From Tubiluchus corallicola (Eukaryota; Priapulida; Priapulimorpha; Priapulimorphida; Tubiluchidae), in the NCBI GenBank assembly GCA_030141605.1, contig JAQGDQ010000239.1, forward strand, positions 124,001 through 188,000: a stretch of DNA of 64,000 nucleotides. The letters run 5' to 3'. The notes beneath the pieces were generated by a model that saw only the letters and a list, made by a program, of their open reading frames with translations, had not been told where the DNA came from and ran no database searches. This document shows, piece after piece, positions 1 through 14,049 of this stretch. The position numbers and the translations under genes were made by a program. Position 1 is the stretch's first letter. Each line of letters begins with the position of its first letter.

Positions 1-3000
1 AGTCCTATGATGGTTTGATAAACTTTTCCTGGAAATCGACAAAATTTGCAAACAGAAGAACAAGTTTCACATGTTTCTAATATGTGTTGGGCGAAATAAG
101 ATACATTCTGAACTTGAATCTTGAAAAGCTGAAACCAGTATTTGTTAAGTTTACCATCGAAATCAGTGTCATCTATGGTATTAGTACTATATCGAACTAT
201 GGTTGTTTTTCCAAGTTCCTAGTTTTCCTCTACTCTGATTCCACTGCCAATGTGACTTCGCTAATGTTGTGATTTTACTCCAACTTTTTCTCCGTAAACG
301 TTGGAGGAAAGCAGCATTGTGTATTGGAGTTATCATCTTTATACTTAGCCAAAGGAGGTCTTCATCTCTAAAGGTGGAATACGAATCAGACACCAGCGTC
401 TGTTCAAACTTCACCAGCTAAGTTTGAAATCCACCACTAAAAATAGCTCTGATTTTCATTAACTAATTGCTAACATTCTGTAAAATATATGGTAGAACAT
501 ATGGTAAATCATGGTAAAAGAACATATCATAAAAAACTGAGATTCAGGTTACATTAAAGCTAAAAGATGGGAAGTCTGCCTTTTATTGATAATATCATTT
601 TATTATAACAATAAAACGTGTTTTTTATTATAACTTAAAGTAATAAAAGTTAAAGGACAAGAAAACGGTCACCTGAAGTAGGTTTCAGAAAAATTGCCTT
701 AAAAATTATGCTACCTTGCAGCAATTTTATGCACATATCGTATTCATGTTGAAAGGAATTTTCGTTTGTTTTCATTTTTAATAACCCGCAATAGTGTTCC
801 GCCAGTGCCATTACATGACGTCACTACGCCATGTAAATCAGGAGAAGAAAAGGCAATTATCTTAAATTATGACCCAAAAAACATTTTGTTTTAGTGACAA
901 TACCTTTTTTACTTAATAACACATGTTTCATTTTAATGACAATTTTTTTTTACTTTGCTCAAAACCATTTTTTATTTTATCAACAATTTACCTAATTTAA
1001 TGCATTAAAGCACCACATATCTGTCCAAAATTTGCATTAGCATTGTAAAACAGTGCTATTACTATAATGTTTTTGTAATGGCATCACGTTTACTAAATCT
1101 GCTAAATAATTACACAGCCTTACTAAATGAAACAATTCCATTTACATGCTATACATGTAATTATCATTGTCTTATGTGTGAGAGTGTGACTTATCATCTG
1201 TTGTTTGCCTGTTACTATTTAGAATGACTAAGTGCTGATAATTATTTTTATCTAGGATTTAGCTTGAAATTCACCTCCTAGGCATTTTAATTATTTACTG
1301 CTGTTAGGCGATTAGCCAACCTAAACTATTTTTTTATTCTTTTGATATTACGTTCATGTCTAACATTTGTATTACCTAACACATCAATTTTTCTTTGCTT
1401 AAACACAGGTGCTTGTAGCTTTATTTTAAACATTGTAGTCTATATTCATTCATTTTGTAGCCATTGGTTACTAAGCCCATATTATAAATTCTAATTGTTT
1501 ATTGCTACTGAAGATGGCTGTAAAGGAATTGTAATATAAAATTCTCCCAAATTTATCTGCTGCCATACAGTAACAGTACGAAAGTCAGATAGAGAACCGG
1601 CTGCTTTGGCATGTAACTTATGAAGGGGCCAGTGGTTATTAATTATACTGTGACAGCCTACCAGTAGTAAAGAGCAGCAGTTTGATGTGTGAAGGCTTGC
1701 CAGGCTGCTTATCATTAAATTGCACTAATAAATCATATCACTGATCTCTGATATCAGCAAAACTGAAGAAACTCCAAATGTTCAAATGGTATAAGTTTAT
1801 TTCTTCTCGTAGTTTAACCATCAATTCGAGGACTAAAAAACAAATGCTCATGCTGATAGCATGGGCAATCAAGTAGTGATGTACTAACTACTAGCAGACG
1901 TAAATAAAATTTAAAAAAATAATTTATGAATATAGTGGTAGATTATCAATGTAAATGCTCTTGTTAAGAAAAGCAAATGTTTCAACTACTGCTAGTCTGG
2001 GTCACTTCAGAAGCAAAGTGATCGCAGTTTACAAAAATCAATAAACATTTAGAGTAACTAAACTAAGTGCTTCCGTTTACATATGTAAGCATGACAGAAC
2101 TATGTTTTTGCTTTCTGACTGACTACTAAATACTAACAATGTGTAACAGGCGATACTTACAGTATTTGCAATTCATACATGTCTGAGTTCTAGCTTTATG
2201 CGAAGGAATTTCACCTACAACCTGTTGCTATAGCAATTAGTCTAAGTATCTAGATGAAATTGTCTCAAGGTCACTCTGGGATTTCATTTTTACTATGCAG
2301 TGTTTAATGGCTTACTGTGTAGGCTTCAATGTTAACGAAAGGAAACCACTTACTAGCTATTGGTAATAAATATAGGTGATTTCAAGCTAACAGAAAGAAA
2401 TTAATCAGCAAAAATATGAAAAAACTCATAATACATTTAATTTGTATGATGTAAGCAGCATTGATTTTTTTTGCTTCTGAAATGTATCTCAATCCTCTTA
2501 CATTACTTTCTGGAAATGTATTGGTTTCTTTTAATAACATTTCGCTTAATGTCACGTTTTGCTAGAATGCAGTAGCATCATTGAGCGAAGACTTATGGTA
2601 TAACTTAAAGGACAAACAAACACTTTTCATAAATAAAGCTTAAAAAATTCTTCTTGAAATTTTTTATTACTTATATGCTGTCTTATTGCATGCAAAGTTG
2701 CATTAGTAGTAACGCTGTAGAAAACTTGTAAATTTAAATGGCTGTGGTTAGTGGCGTGTGACACCTGGAACTTCGAGACAAATTCGAGATTACAGGTTGA
2801 TTATCATTTGAGATCGAGACTAAACTCTACTATATAATTTCCGAGAGCCTTGAAAGTTTGAGAGCAGGGGTGGAATTTCACCTTTTGCACAAAACTTCCT
2901 TTATTAACTGTTACTGAATTCACATAAAAATTAAATAAAAAAATTAGTTTTTGACTGAATGCAGTTGTACCAGTGTTGCAGTTTACATGATAATTTCAGA

Positions 3001-6000
3001 ACATACGAAAATTTAAACTTCATACCACGCAAAAAAGAGACTGTATGATAATCAATAATTATAAGATAATTTACTAATACGAAACCAGAAATTAAAAATA
3101 AACAGTGTGAAAAATTGTGCATCGAAAACTTTTAAAAATTACTGTTAGCCAATGGGAAGTAAATAAGCATTGTAGTTGGAAGTGGGCACCTCAGAGACCC
3201 TGTAAAAAACAGCAGTTCCAAAAAAAGAACGATAACGATAACTCTGCACTTGCTGAAATTATATATGTTTTAGTAAATTTAATTTTACACTGTCTTGTTA
3301 ATGCCACTTTTTAGTGCTATATTTACTTATTTACATTTGTGCAATAATTTGCTGGAATTTACAATAATTTTTGATTTTGAACGATTTGGTGGAAAATATG
3401 ATAATTTTTTTGTCTCCAATATGCCAATATGATAATTAGCATTGTACAAAATGGCAACTCTTTGGTGAACACTGGGATGCTTTACCAGTTGGTGCAAACA
3501 TTTTAAATTATCAACAGTTTTGTTTTCCAGTTACATAAGTCTTTCAAACTGGTAAGTGTAATGCAGTTATCACTGCAGTTATTGTTAGTGAAGTACAAGT
3601 TTTTTTGAAGGCCATAGTTTCTGTGGAAACCCGATATGAACAGGCAAGATGCATGCTACTAAAACAGAATGAAATCATCTTTGTATAATGTAAACAAGTG
3701 TGTTCTTGCCACAAAAAAGTCTCTCAAAAAAACTTGTTATTTTAATTTTTACATTCATGATGTTTTATACTCTTCGACACACTCTAAGGCAGAATCCAGC
3801 AGCACTCACTATAGGGCTTACTTAATGAGATGTATGTAGCCTTATCGTAGCCTGATAAAGCATCAAAGGTATATCTCTAAGATAAGGCATTAAACTGTCA
3901 GAAGCGCCTCGGCCCGCATTCAGATGTACCCATATTCTCAGTGAGATAAAATGGCCAAGGTTTTTGAATAATACTGCCCTTAGCAAGGGTTGAACTGTGG
4001 TGCCACACTCCACTCACATGAAGCGGATGCATCTGTCCATAACTAATAAAATACAGTTATGGGAAATTATTATTGAGTAGCTTAGACTCAGTAGTAAAGG
4101 TACTGCAATTTACTGGCTGACCTCATTTATATTTCCCCATGCCCTTAGCTGTTATTGGAATTGGAATTGCAGCATTTGACAGCTCTCTTTGACTGGAGAG
4201 TTCTGATATTGGATTGATATGTCTCTTGACTTCATATAATATATGGCTTGTTGTTAAATTTATGAATGTTTCTTTTTTGAGGCCATCAGTTTCTCAAAAA
4301 GTAAATCTCGAACTCACAGTTATACACAGTTAAATTTTGTTGCTTTTTGATGATCATTTATTCCATTTTAATCATATCTGTCGCAATAGGTTTTGTTCTT
4401 ACATTTTCAGATGGGTGACTTTGACAACTTTGCCTAATGTCATAAATTATTCGTCAATTTGACAACTCCATTTCAGTACTACATTATGCAAATTTGGTCA
4501 AAATTGACCATCATTTTTTCAAAAATTACTACAGTTTTGTCCTCATGAAACTCAAAATTCAGTTATCAGTTCTGAGGCTATTGAAATATTTAGTTATTCA
4601 AATGGGGGTTTCGCTCGTTTCTATAAATATTAAAGTGAGCGTGAAGTGCAAAACCTTGGGGCATAGTATTTTATAAAATAAAATAAAATTATAATGGTAA
4701 TCCTAACTATTATTACTCAGATATTATTTTTTTTCTTTTAGAGTTTAGATAAATAATTTCCTTACCTCTCTGCTTGAACATTTATGTGACTTGCTGCTTC
4801 ACATGCATATAATAATTGTCATGTAGTTTTATTAGGCTATATATATATATATATCTGAAAGTGGCTGAAACCCTGGTGCCAGTTCAGGATCTTGACTATG
4901 GAACTGCTCTTGATAATTAATTAGGTTCTAGTACTGCCACAAACATGATAATAATAAGTAGGACCTGTTATGTTGAGTCACTTGAGTACTTGATACTAGG
5001 TTGCAGTGTAATGAGCTATAATTCACCTTTACAAGTGAAAAAATACTTTGTACTTTCTGAACCTTCACAAAGGCCTCCTGTTAGTTAATTCCTCTTTGGG
5101 TACTTCAGCCTTTTTTGTGAAAGTTTGGGTACAAATTATGTGCCATTAAGCATAAAAACCAGCCTAGTAGAAGATTATTTAGCTATTTAATTTTTTTCCA
5201 TTTTATAATTTGTGTGTCTTGTAGACTAAGCCTATCCATTACAACAGTCTTTCTGCCTCAGCAATTTCTCCATTAAAGCAGTAGACTGGTGTTACTTTAC
5301 TCTTTTATTTTGTGATCAGTTGTACGTCCAAATGCCTTCTGGGTAGGATTTTTCTCAAATGTTAGATACACTGCTTTAATTGCTTTAGTTTACGTGTTTG
5401 AATAGACGGATAATTATAGCTTTTCCATTATAACAATACTTGGATTACAGACTAGCGAGTGAAAGTAAAATTAGGCCATTGTTCACTGGACCAATTCATT
5501 GCATTGATTTTCAGGGCTATGTTGAATGCAATGCTTCTAGTGACCATTAAAATACCTTAGTTACTGAGATGTAAAGCATTTATTTTCTGTTGCTGCAGAT
5601 ATCTTTTTAAGGCTTACATTTTATTGTGTGGTGGATGTATCGTATTGAAATATCAAAGTGTAATCCTTTGAGTCTTTGAGGCATTATATTTTCTGTGTGG
5701 CTGATGCAGCAACAGAGTTGCAGCACTGTATAATTACGTGTTAATTGCCTCTGCTGGCATGTTGATAATGCTCTGTTTCTTTAAAGTGAAGTGCTAATGT
5801 AACTATATGTGAAACATAAATATGCACATATAGTTATTGGAATTACTCGAATTTGTTTGAGATTTTAAGTAACTAAAAACTTATTTTCACACTAAGTTGA
5901 TCAATTATTAACTTGCAGCTTTGAAGTATAATCGAGTTTATTTGACTCTCTTGTAATATATTCATGTTGGCAACAGTTGTATTGTTGAAGTTAGTTAAGT

Positions 6001-6351
6001 AACCTAGTTTATCGTGCATCCTTGAACCATGTCTGCCATTTTTGGTGCTCATCAAAAGGAATTTTTTAATTGCTTACAATTTTGCAGTTAATAATTATTT
6101 AATGATAATTATATATATGTCTTAGATTTCAAGATTATTTATTTGTAGTGAAACTAGTAATGATGGAAAACAATCAACAATAAAATTTTTGACATCAAAT
6201 ATGGTCGAGGGAAGAAATGTGAAAAATACGAGCTGGTTATGGATTTGAACCAATGACCTTCTAATTTCTAGAAAAAATATAGGTTTGTCCTATCATTAAC
6301 TGATAATATATGCATATGAATTTCTGTTTCTGAGCTAGCTCTTTGTTTCAG
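1..6351. other. No recognisable gene; upstream or 5' intronic region of MGAT5
   Basis: Only short open frames are present and none resembles a known protein. The stretch is AT-rich with no long coding block. Because the first coding exon of MGAT5 is preceded by a good splice acceptor (pyrimidine tract then cag ending at 6351), at least one untranslated 5' exon probably lies further upstream, so part of this region may be MGAT5 intron. A somewhat GC-richer block at about 3780-4020 and a tRNA-T-arm-like string at about 6240-6265 hint at old SINE-type repeats, but neither can be assigned. Confidence 0.5.
6340..6351 (+). promoter_or_regulatory. Splice acceptor before the first MGAT5 coding exon
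   Basis: A pyrimidine-rich run ending in cag lies 24 nt before the ATG at 6376. This suggests the start codon is in the second or a later exon and that the promoter and untranslated exon(s) lie upstream, possibly outside the window. Confidence 0.6.
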
Positions 6352-6375
6352 AGAATGCAATTGTGACCTAGCATT

Positions 6376-7954
6376 ATGAGACTGCGACTGGGGTGCATGG
6401 GGCGACAACGTTTTCTGTTGCTCATGCTCATGTGCTTCTTGTTGTGGTCTCTATGCCTGCTGATGTTTCTCTATTACATTCCATCTTCAAAGAATTACTC
6501 GACATTGGATGCACATAGCTATAAGGTACTGAGGATGATTTTACTCGTTTTTTATTATTTCAGAGAAATTGGCAGGCATTGGTAAAAGTGTCCGTATAAA
6601 GGTAAGGAGGTAGGGAGAGAGCAGAAAATTGTAAATGCTGATCACGTCATTCACTGAATTTAGTATATCAAAATTGGCTCCATCTTGATGTGAAATGTAT
6701 AATATTGAACTTGCAAACTTGTTAATTACTTTGTATTTGTAGAAACTGCAAGCTACGAAAAAAGAAACAAGACTAAATTTATATTTACTGATTTACATGA
6801 CTAGTTGCTTTATTACATGCAGAGAAACAATACAAAAACTGTGCAGTTGTACAATGATAATGATAATATGATGTAAAACTACATGACATAGGATTAGTAA
6901 TGCTAAGAGAAGCACTAATAATTGCTAAAGCTTTTTAGCTAATCAAGCATCACACTAATTTTAGTACATATGTGAACTTCTCAAAATTGTATGACATTTA
7001 TCAAAAAGAGGGACACTAAAACAAATGGCCAGATACCCAGTTGAGGATCTGTAAAGTGTCTGATCACTATCCAAATATCAAAGCAAATTTTATAACCTAA
7101 GGATTCAAACTACAGCCTAAACAACAGGATATGTATAAGCTGATTCATACTACAAAGAGATATTCAGGTTTTGAGTATAAAACTACAGGCTTGAGTGCTC
7201 AAACTACAGATGTGCACTGATGCGTTGAAAAAGAAGAAATTTAGACAATCTCTGTTCAATATTGCAACATTGTGACAGTTATCAGTATTGTACAATATGT
7301 AAATGTTCGTTATTGTAGAACCATGGAATTACGCATTTTTATTTACTTCCTTGCAGTCTGAGTTTGACGATGACTTTCATTTTGCTCCAGCTGAACTGGA
7401 CCGCAATTCTTTGGCATTAATTAGTGATCTCAACAAAATGGAGAAAAGGCTAGAAATACTTGAGGCACAACTAAGAGTTCTTTCTCTGGCCAACTCTTCT
7501 TTGAAAACACATTTTTATGAGTCCATGCAAGGTATCAGTCACTCAGTCTTAACTTCTCTGTCTAATAGCGTAAATCTCATAAATCCATCGTCCACAAATT
7601 CCGTTGTTGAGTGACCTTAAAAATGCAATTTATTTGGAATATGAGCATTAAATAATCTAACTAGATAAATTTTAAAATTTCTAAAACAACTTGGCAATTT
7701 TGTTCCTTCTGGTTCATTCATCAGATTTATTCAAGACAGAATGTAAAAAAATGCTTGTCTTTTATATTAGAAGTACTATAATAGAAAAAACTTGCCTTTG
7801 TTTTACCACATTTTGTGCTGTTAAATTAATTAAAAACTTTTGTGTAGGTGGATATGTGTAATTTTTTTATTTCGTACATGCATAAGAATAATTTATGCCT
7901 GCATGCATAAGATTTTGTATATATATTCCTAATATATATATATATATATATTAG

Positions 7955-8012
<58 letters not shown>

Positions 8013-10756
8013 TCCCAATATGTATATTCCGCATGTTATATTCTTGTGAAGATGTGAAGATATTAGCATGATGATAGATTACACTTATTAGTATGAGGAA
8101 AAAGTAATCAGATGCTGTTAAATTACATTTAGATGCAAAGAATATTGTAAATGGTTTAAAGGTAAAAGAGAGGGAACGTATGGAACGTGAAAAAAGTGAG
8201 TTGTTTGTTATTTGCAAATAAAATTGCAGGTCCAACTTGTATTATTTCTCTTGTTAACAGTAGTGGTTGCTTTGCAAACAAGCTCTGGTAAATTTCTTTT
8301 GTTCTGAAAATGCATTTAAAAAGTAATCATTATAATGCAAAGTAATTTTTTTTAGTGTTAACTATTTTCATTTATGCTTAGCTTTTATTATACTAGCTGG
8401 TGTATACTATATACTTGCTTTGTTAGTATTTTCAGTCTGTAAGCTGTAGCTTCAATGGTAGAAAATCAGCATATGTGCAAAAATAAAACATATGTCTTAT
8501 ATGTGCGTGTGTGTAGGGCAAATTCTCCAGCAATTAATTGTGTTAAATGTTAGTGGTTTAATGTGTTCTGGTTAATGTGTGTGACTAAAAAATATCATTT
8601 TCTTTTATTATCTGCAGTATGCATGCTAGCGGCTAACTCATCACAGCAATATCCAAACTGTCTTTCTAAAGTAGCATACATGCACAATGCTTGGAGTTCA
8701 CATGACTGCTATGCTGATCATGGCGTTGACGGGTCAGACTGTTCTATTCTAAGATATCTCAGTGAGGTAATACTATTATCTGGTTTGAAAATGTAACACT
8801 GTTTGTTAGATTTAAACTAAATATGTTTATGTTAGTATATCTTAACTGTAGTAAATATATATATCTGTATTGTAAATGTAATGTTGAGAATAAGGTTGCT
8901 TTAAATTTATATTCTTAGGGCAATATAGTGATTAGACACATAGATAGATAGGTAGATAGATAGAGTAATCTTTGTTTACCATTAAATTTTTACTGATTAA
9001 CAGTAAATTATGTTAAGCGTATGACAGTTGACATGCCAGTAATTTTCCACAGATAAAAAAAGTGTTATTTTGTAATGGCATTTTAAAGAAGCATGTAAAA
9101 ATATCAGCTCTGAACTGATGAAATAGTGGATTAATACGATGCAGGAGTATCAGAATAAAATGATATAAAATGTTGGTTATAGGTTATAGAGATAACAATA
9201 AGCTTTGCAGTCTGTGTTGAAATCAGTTTGTTTTAAACAATATTTAAAACTTTATTGTGAGAGATTTCTTCACAGAGCTATGTGCATTATAACAAAATTG
9301 TAACTTTGCATTTTTAATATGCAGAATGCATTATTGTAACCTCAGCTTGACTGGATATTACTTGAAGACTTTTTCTGATGGAAATGATAATTGCCTTTCT
9401 GATTAGACATTAATAAGAAGCTAGTCAAGTAGTAAGAATTTTACCTATTCGCAGTGTTAGTTAGCTATCTATTTCATGGATTCCTAATTTCTTGACAGGT
9501 AGAACAGTTTTGTCCATTATTACCTTGGAGGCAGAAGGAAATAACTGAGACCATCACAAAAGCAGCAGAGCAATTTGTAGAAGCAATGCCACAGTTTGAT
9601 TTGAAGAATTTGTTTGACTCAGTTTTAATTGGTATAAGAGAATTATTTGAAATATTGGTATACTTGTAATTGATTTAAACTCTTAAGATGCCTTCAATTT
9701 TATTGAAGAGTTTGGCGACTAATTTTGCATATTAGACTATAAGTATATATAGCTTTTAATGATTCTTTATGACATTTGGTGTGAAATTAATTCATTTTTT
9801 ACATATTTTTTATTTTTTTGTATACAGATGATGTTGCAAATTATGTTTGGATAAAAAACCGAATAGGTAATATGTGGGATCGCTGGAAAAAAGCATATCA
9901 GAATTTGTCTTCCAAGTTTGATATGAAGAGAAGAGCAAAGAAAAAGGTTGTTGAAAGAGCTTGTTGGCTGGCTTACAGGAAAAAATGCAGATTTACTAAA
10001 AAATATCATTTCAAAAGGAATGCTAATTTAATTAACTAAAACAGTTGGGAAAATTCATGTCTTCATAATCCAGCATGTAGCACTAGTAATCATATATACT
10101 GAACACATTGGCTATCATTTTTTTTTTGTTATAAAGAGGAAACAACCAACATACATGTCAGACAAAAATGTTTGGATAAAAATATGTTTCGCTGCTCCGT
10201 AGCACAGTTTTTTATTGTCTATTTTTCGTTTTTTACCACGCGGGAACGTCAAATTCGATTAATTTATTATTTATGAGTGAAAAGTTACATGTCTTGTTCA
10301 GATGGAGTTGAAAGTGTTAAAATAATAATGTTATGTCTTAAACTTAATATAGTGGGTTTTTGGATGTTTGTCGACTATTTTTTACTTTAATTACTTGCTT
10401 CATTTAGGATGCAAGTGTTGTAGATTGCAACTGCTTGCTGTGTGCTAAAAGAAATCCCAGCTAGCCCTTTTCATTAGATTTGTATGGCCTTGACACATGT
10501 ATACATAAACACTTGAAAATCAACAGAAAATTTAATGAACGAATCAAGTTAAATGATTCTTTTCATAGATTCTATTGCACATGGGATTGTTAACTAAAAC
10601 ATCTAAATTACATTGGTCTGAAAAAATCGCGGCTGGTTCAGGAGCACCACTGGGGGAGCTAGTGCAGTGGAGTGATTTGATTGCCTCACTGTATATTCTT
10701 GGTCATGAGTTACATGTTTCTAGTCAAATGGAAACACTTAAAAAGTATGTATTGCA

Positions 10757-10801
<45 letters not shown>

Positions 10802-13800
10802 ATAATCCATCTGCTATTTACATATAAATATATATATATATATTTATACATATATTGATAAAAAAGTAATGAATTGTGATGTGTAAAAATTTACAAAAAA
10901 TGCATCAATCACTTGCAGTTTATTTGATCCTCGAGAACTTGCAACCATTATCTCATTTTGCCTTCTTGTTCATTTTTTGCTTTTTCTGATTTATGTTCAT
11001 TTAAATATCTTATTATTTATGTTAACAGTTTTTAAAGTTTCTATCTAAGTTTGCCTGTGAGATCTCCTGTGCCATGTTTCACATATTCACTGGAGAAAAC
11101 ATTCCTTTCTCTGCCAGCCTAGATATCCTTGTGCATTTCACAGGTATTTTTTCTTAGTTCTAAAGCATTATATGGTTAATTTTCTTGCTGTTCTGCTTTT
11201 TAGGTCTTTACAATGAGCAGTATATGGTCTACCATATACTCTGCTAATGTTCAAATTAATATTGAATTTTTTTTAGCTTATTATTTCTGGACAAAACTCA
11301 GTTGGCACCCTGTCCTTCAAGACTGCGCTTTATGGATATCATATATCTTGACATTATTGGCTTGAATCAAATGAAGAAGTTAACAAAGGGCGGCTTTCTA
11401 AAATACTCGTAAGTGGTTATTAATCTTTACAAATTATCCCATCTTGAAAAACCAATTGAAGTATTTGTAGGAAATTGGCTTAACTAGAATTTGAAAAATA
11501 ACTGGCTTACCTAATCAGTGACATATTATTGCTAATAATCAGTTTATTTCTATGAGTTATATCAGATTAAATGAGAAATGGTCAAGCTTAATTAATATAC
11601 TGTGTCATTTACAGCTGCACAGTAAGAGTTCTGGATTCATTTGGTACTGAGCCACAATTCAATTCAAAAGTATATGCTACATCACACAAACTAAAGACTC
11701 AGTGGGGAAAACATGATTTGATGCCAAAGCAGTTCTACACTATGTACCGTAAGCACTAGTTTATTAGACAATTATTGTGATTATTTTTAAATTTAAAATC
11801 CAAGTTATTTAAATGTGTGATTAATCTGAAGTTCAATGAAAAATTTTAGAAGTTTTATATTCTATACCTGTGGTCTGTCGTCAGCAGGTCAATGTTATAC
11901 ATTTAGTAATTATTAATAGTAATAGTTCTGACAGGGTTGCTGACCCTAATATACATTATTACATTATTCTATCAATTATTTGTATTTATATTAAGTGATA
12001 TCATTGTCACTTATCTTGTTGTTTGTAAAAAAGTAAAAATATGTATGTATTTACATACATATATATGCATAAATATATATACATATACATATATATATGC
12101 ACAAATATATATACATACATATATATGCATAAATATATATATATATATATATATAGTACAAAAACAGAAAAATTATTTGTTATATGGCTTGTACAAAGTT
12201 GCAAAAAATAGCTTACTTTTTTCCTTGTTTCTTAGACATTTGTGGCTACCAAGGATACAGTTTTGTTACTGTCATTTCTAAAAGCATGAGCTAGAGCATA
12301 GTGCCCTAATTTTAACTGAGAAAATTGCTTACCAATGTTGTTAAATCTTTAGCTCACACCCCAGACAATTCATTTATGGGGTTTGTAGTGGATGTTGCTG
12401 ACCCATCCAGCATAAGTACCAGACCTAGAAATAAGACTGCTCTCATTTATGGCAAAGAGGCATACATGTGGGAGGTAACTAGAATGTGACTTGAATTGTA
12501 ATTACTAGATTGTCTTGCTGTAAATTAACATAATGAATTTATTGCCATTGCACTGTGTTTCATGACCAGTAGTTTATGTTTGGCACTTCATGTTTTGAAA
12601 TCAGTGAATGAATATTGATGCTGTAGGTCGTAATTTCAGCTGTGTGATACAGTTGTATTTTCATTTCACAATTATTCTGTTCTTTTAAGCAGGCAATGCT
12701 AATACAATTGCATTTTATATATTTGAGCTTCCTTCTGGGCCATTTTGAGATGTGTTTTTTTATTCTCCCATTTTGCCATCCATTTTGTTCTCAAATTGGT
12801 CATCTTACTGGATTTATTTTTGTAGTGTGGCTTTTCTGACTTTGTTGTGAGCTGGCTGCAGAATTGTTTCTCCAGTTAAACTGCATTGCACATAGTAATG
12901 AATTCTAAATAATAAAAATTAGGTTTTCTGTCAGCTCCTTTCATATCTTTTATAGCCATTATTTCAGTTATGAAAATCATATTTCTTTCCACTGTTACAG
13001 GGCTTTAAAAGTTACATAAATGTCATACATGAGTTTGCCAATATCCATGCCACTGTGTCAGTAGATAAGAGCACAGTGGTTAAATTGCCAGAGTATGTGA
13101 AAAATCATGGGATATTGTCCTCTAAAGAGCTGCAAAAGTTATTGCAAGAAACTAAGGTAAGGTAATGTTTGTACTTATTGCAAGAAACTAAGGTAAAGGT
13201 AATGTTTGTACTGAGTGTTTTGGTACTGCAGTGTTAGTAACTAATTGTAAGATTGTAGGCTAATCATTTTTACGAATGAAAAATTTAAGGTCATTAGTTT
13301 TTCAAACTGCAGTAAATTTTTGCACTCTTTCATTTTATCCACAGTTATTTGTGTTTTATTTTTGCAGATTCTATAGCCACAACTAACAGTGTACATGTTA
13401 TGTAGAGAACATAGCTATTTTGCATTAAAATTTAGTTTGTTATTCCAAGGGAAAACGTTACTTACGCAAAAATATTATGAACGGAATTAAGTGTTTGCAT
13501 TAGACTTATCTTAAATTCTGTCTGCATCAAGTTAGGTTAAATACTGTTGCCTAATATTTTGTCAATAGAAACAAACTATATTTAGTTCACATCAAATAAT
13601 TGACGATTTTATTTGATACTGTAAATCATCTTCACATCAAATTAAAATTGTCAGCTGGTGCTTACAGAAATTATTTCTGTGGCTATAAAATTCTTTTGTG
13701 CATTTATCCCATTCTCATACTAAGTCAAATATTCTTAACATGAGTTTAGTGCTTTGTTTAAGCCTATATACAAAAATACTAAATTCAGTATTGTTTTAGT

Positions 13801-13987
13801 TATTTGTAGGTCTCGGCTTTCCTTACGAGGGTCCAGCACCTCTGGAAGCCATTGCAAGTGGTTGTATATTTATTAACCCCAAATTTATACCACCGAAGAA
13901 CAGAGAGAACACGAAGTTCTTTGCTGACAAACCTACCTTTAGAGCTGTAAGTATGTAAGAGGCCTATATTTAGTGTCGTGTAATGCA

Positions 13988-14049
<62 letters not shown>

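Noticed and set aside
6230-6270. Possible tRNA T-arm on the minus strand (ggatttgaaccaatgacc)
   Set aside because: No acceptor stem or D-arm could be paired around it; at best a SINE relic.
11937-12281. 114-codon plus-strand open frame rich in Ile/Tyr/His
   Set aside because: It is the translation of an AT minisatellite in an MGAT5 intron.
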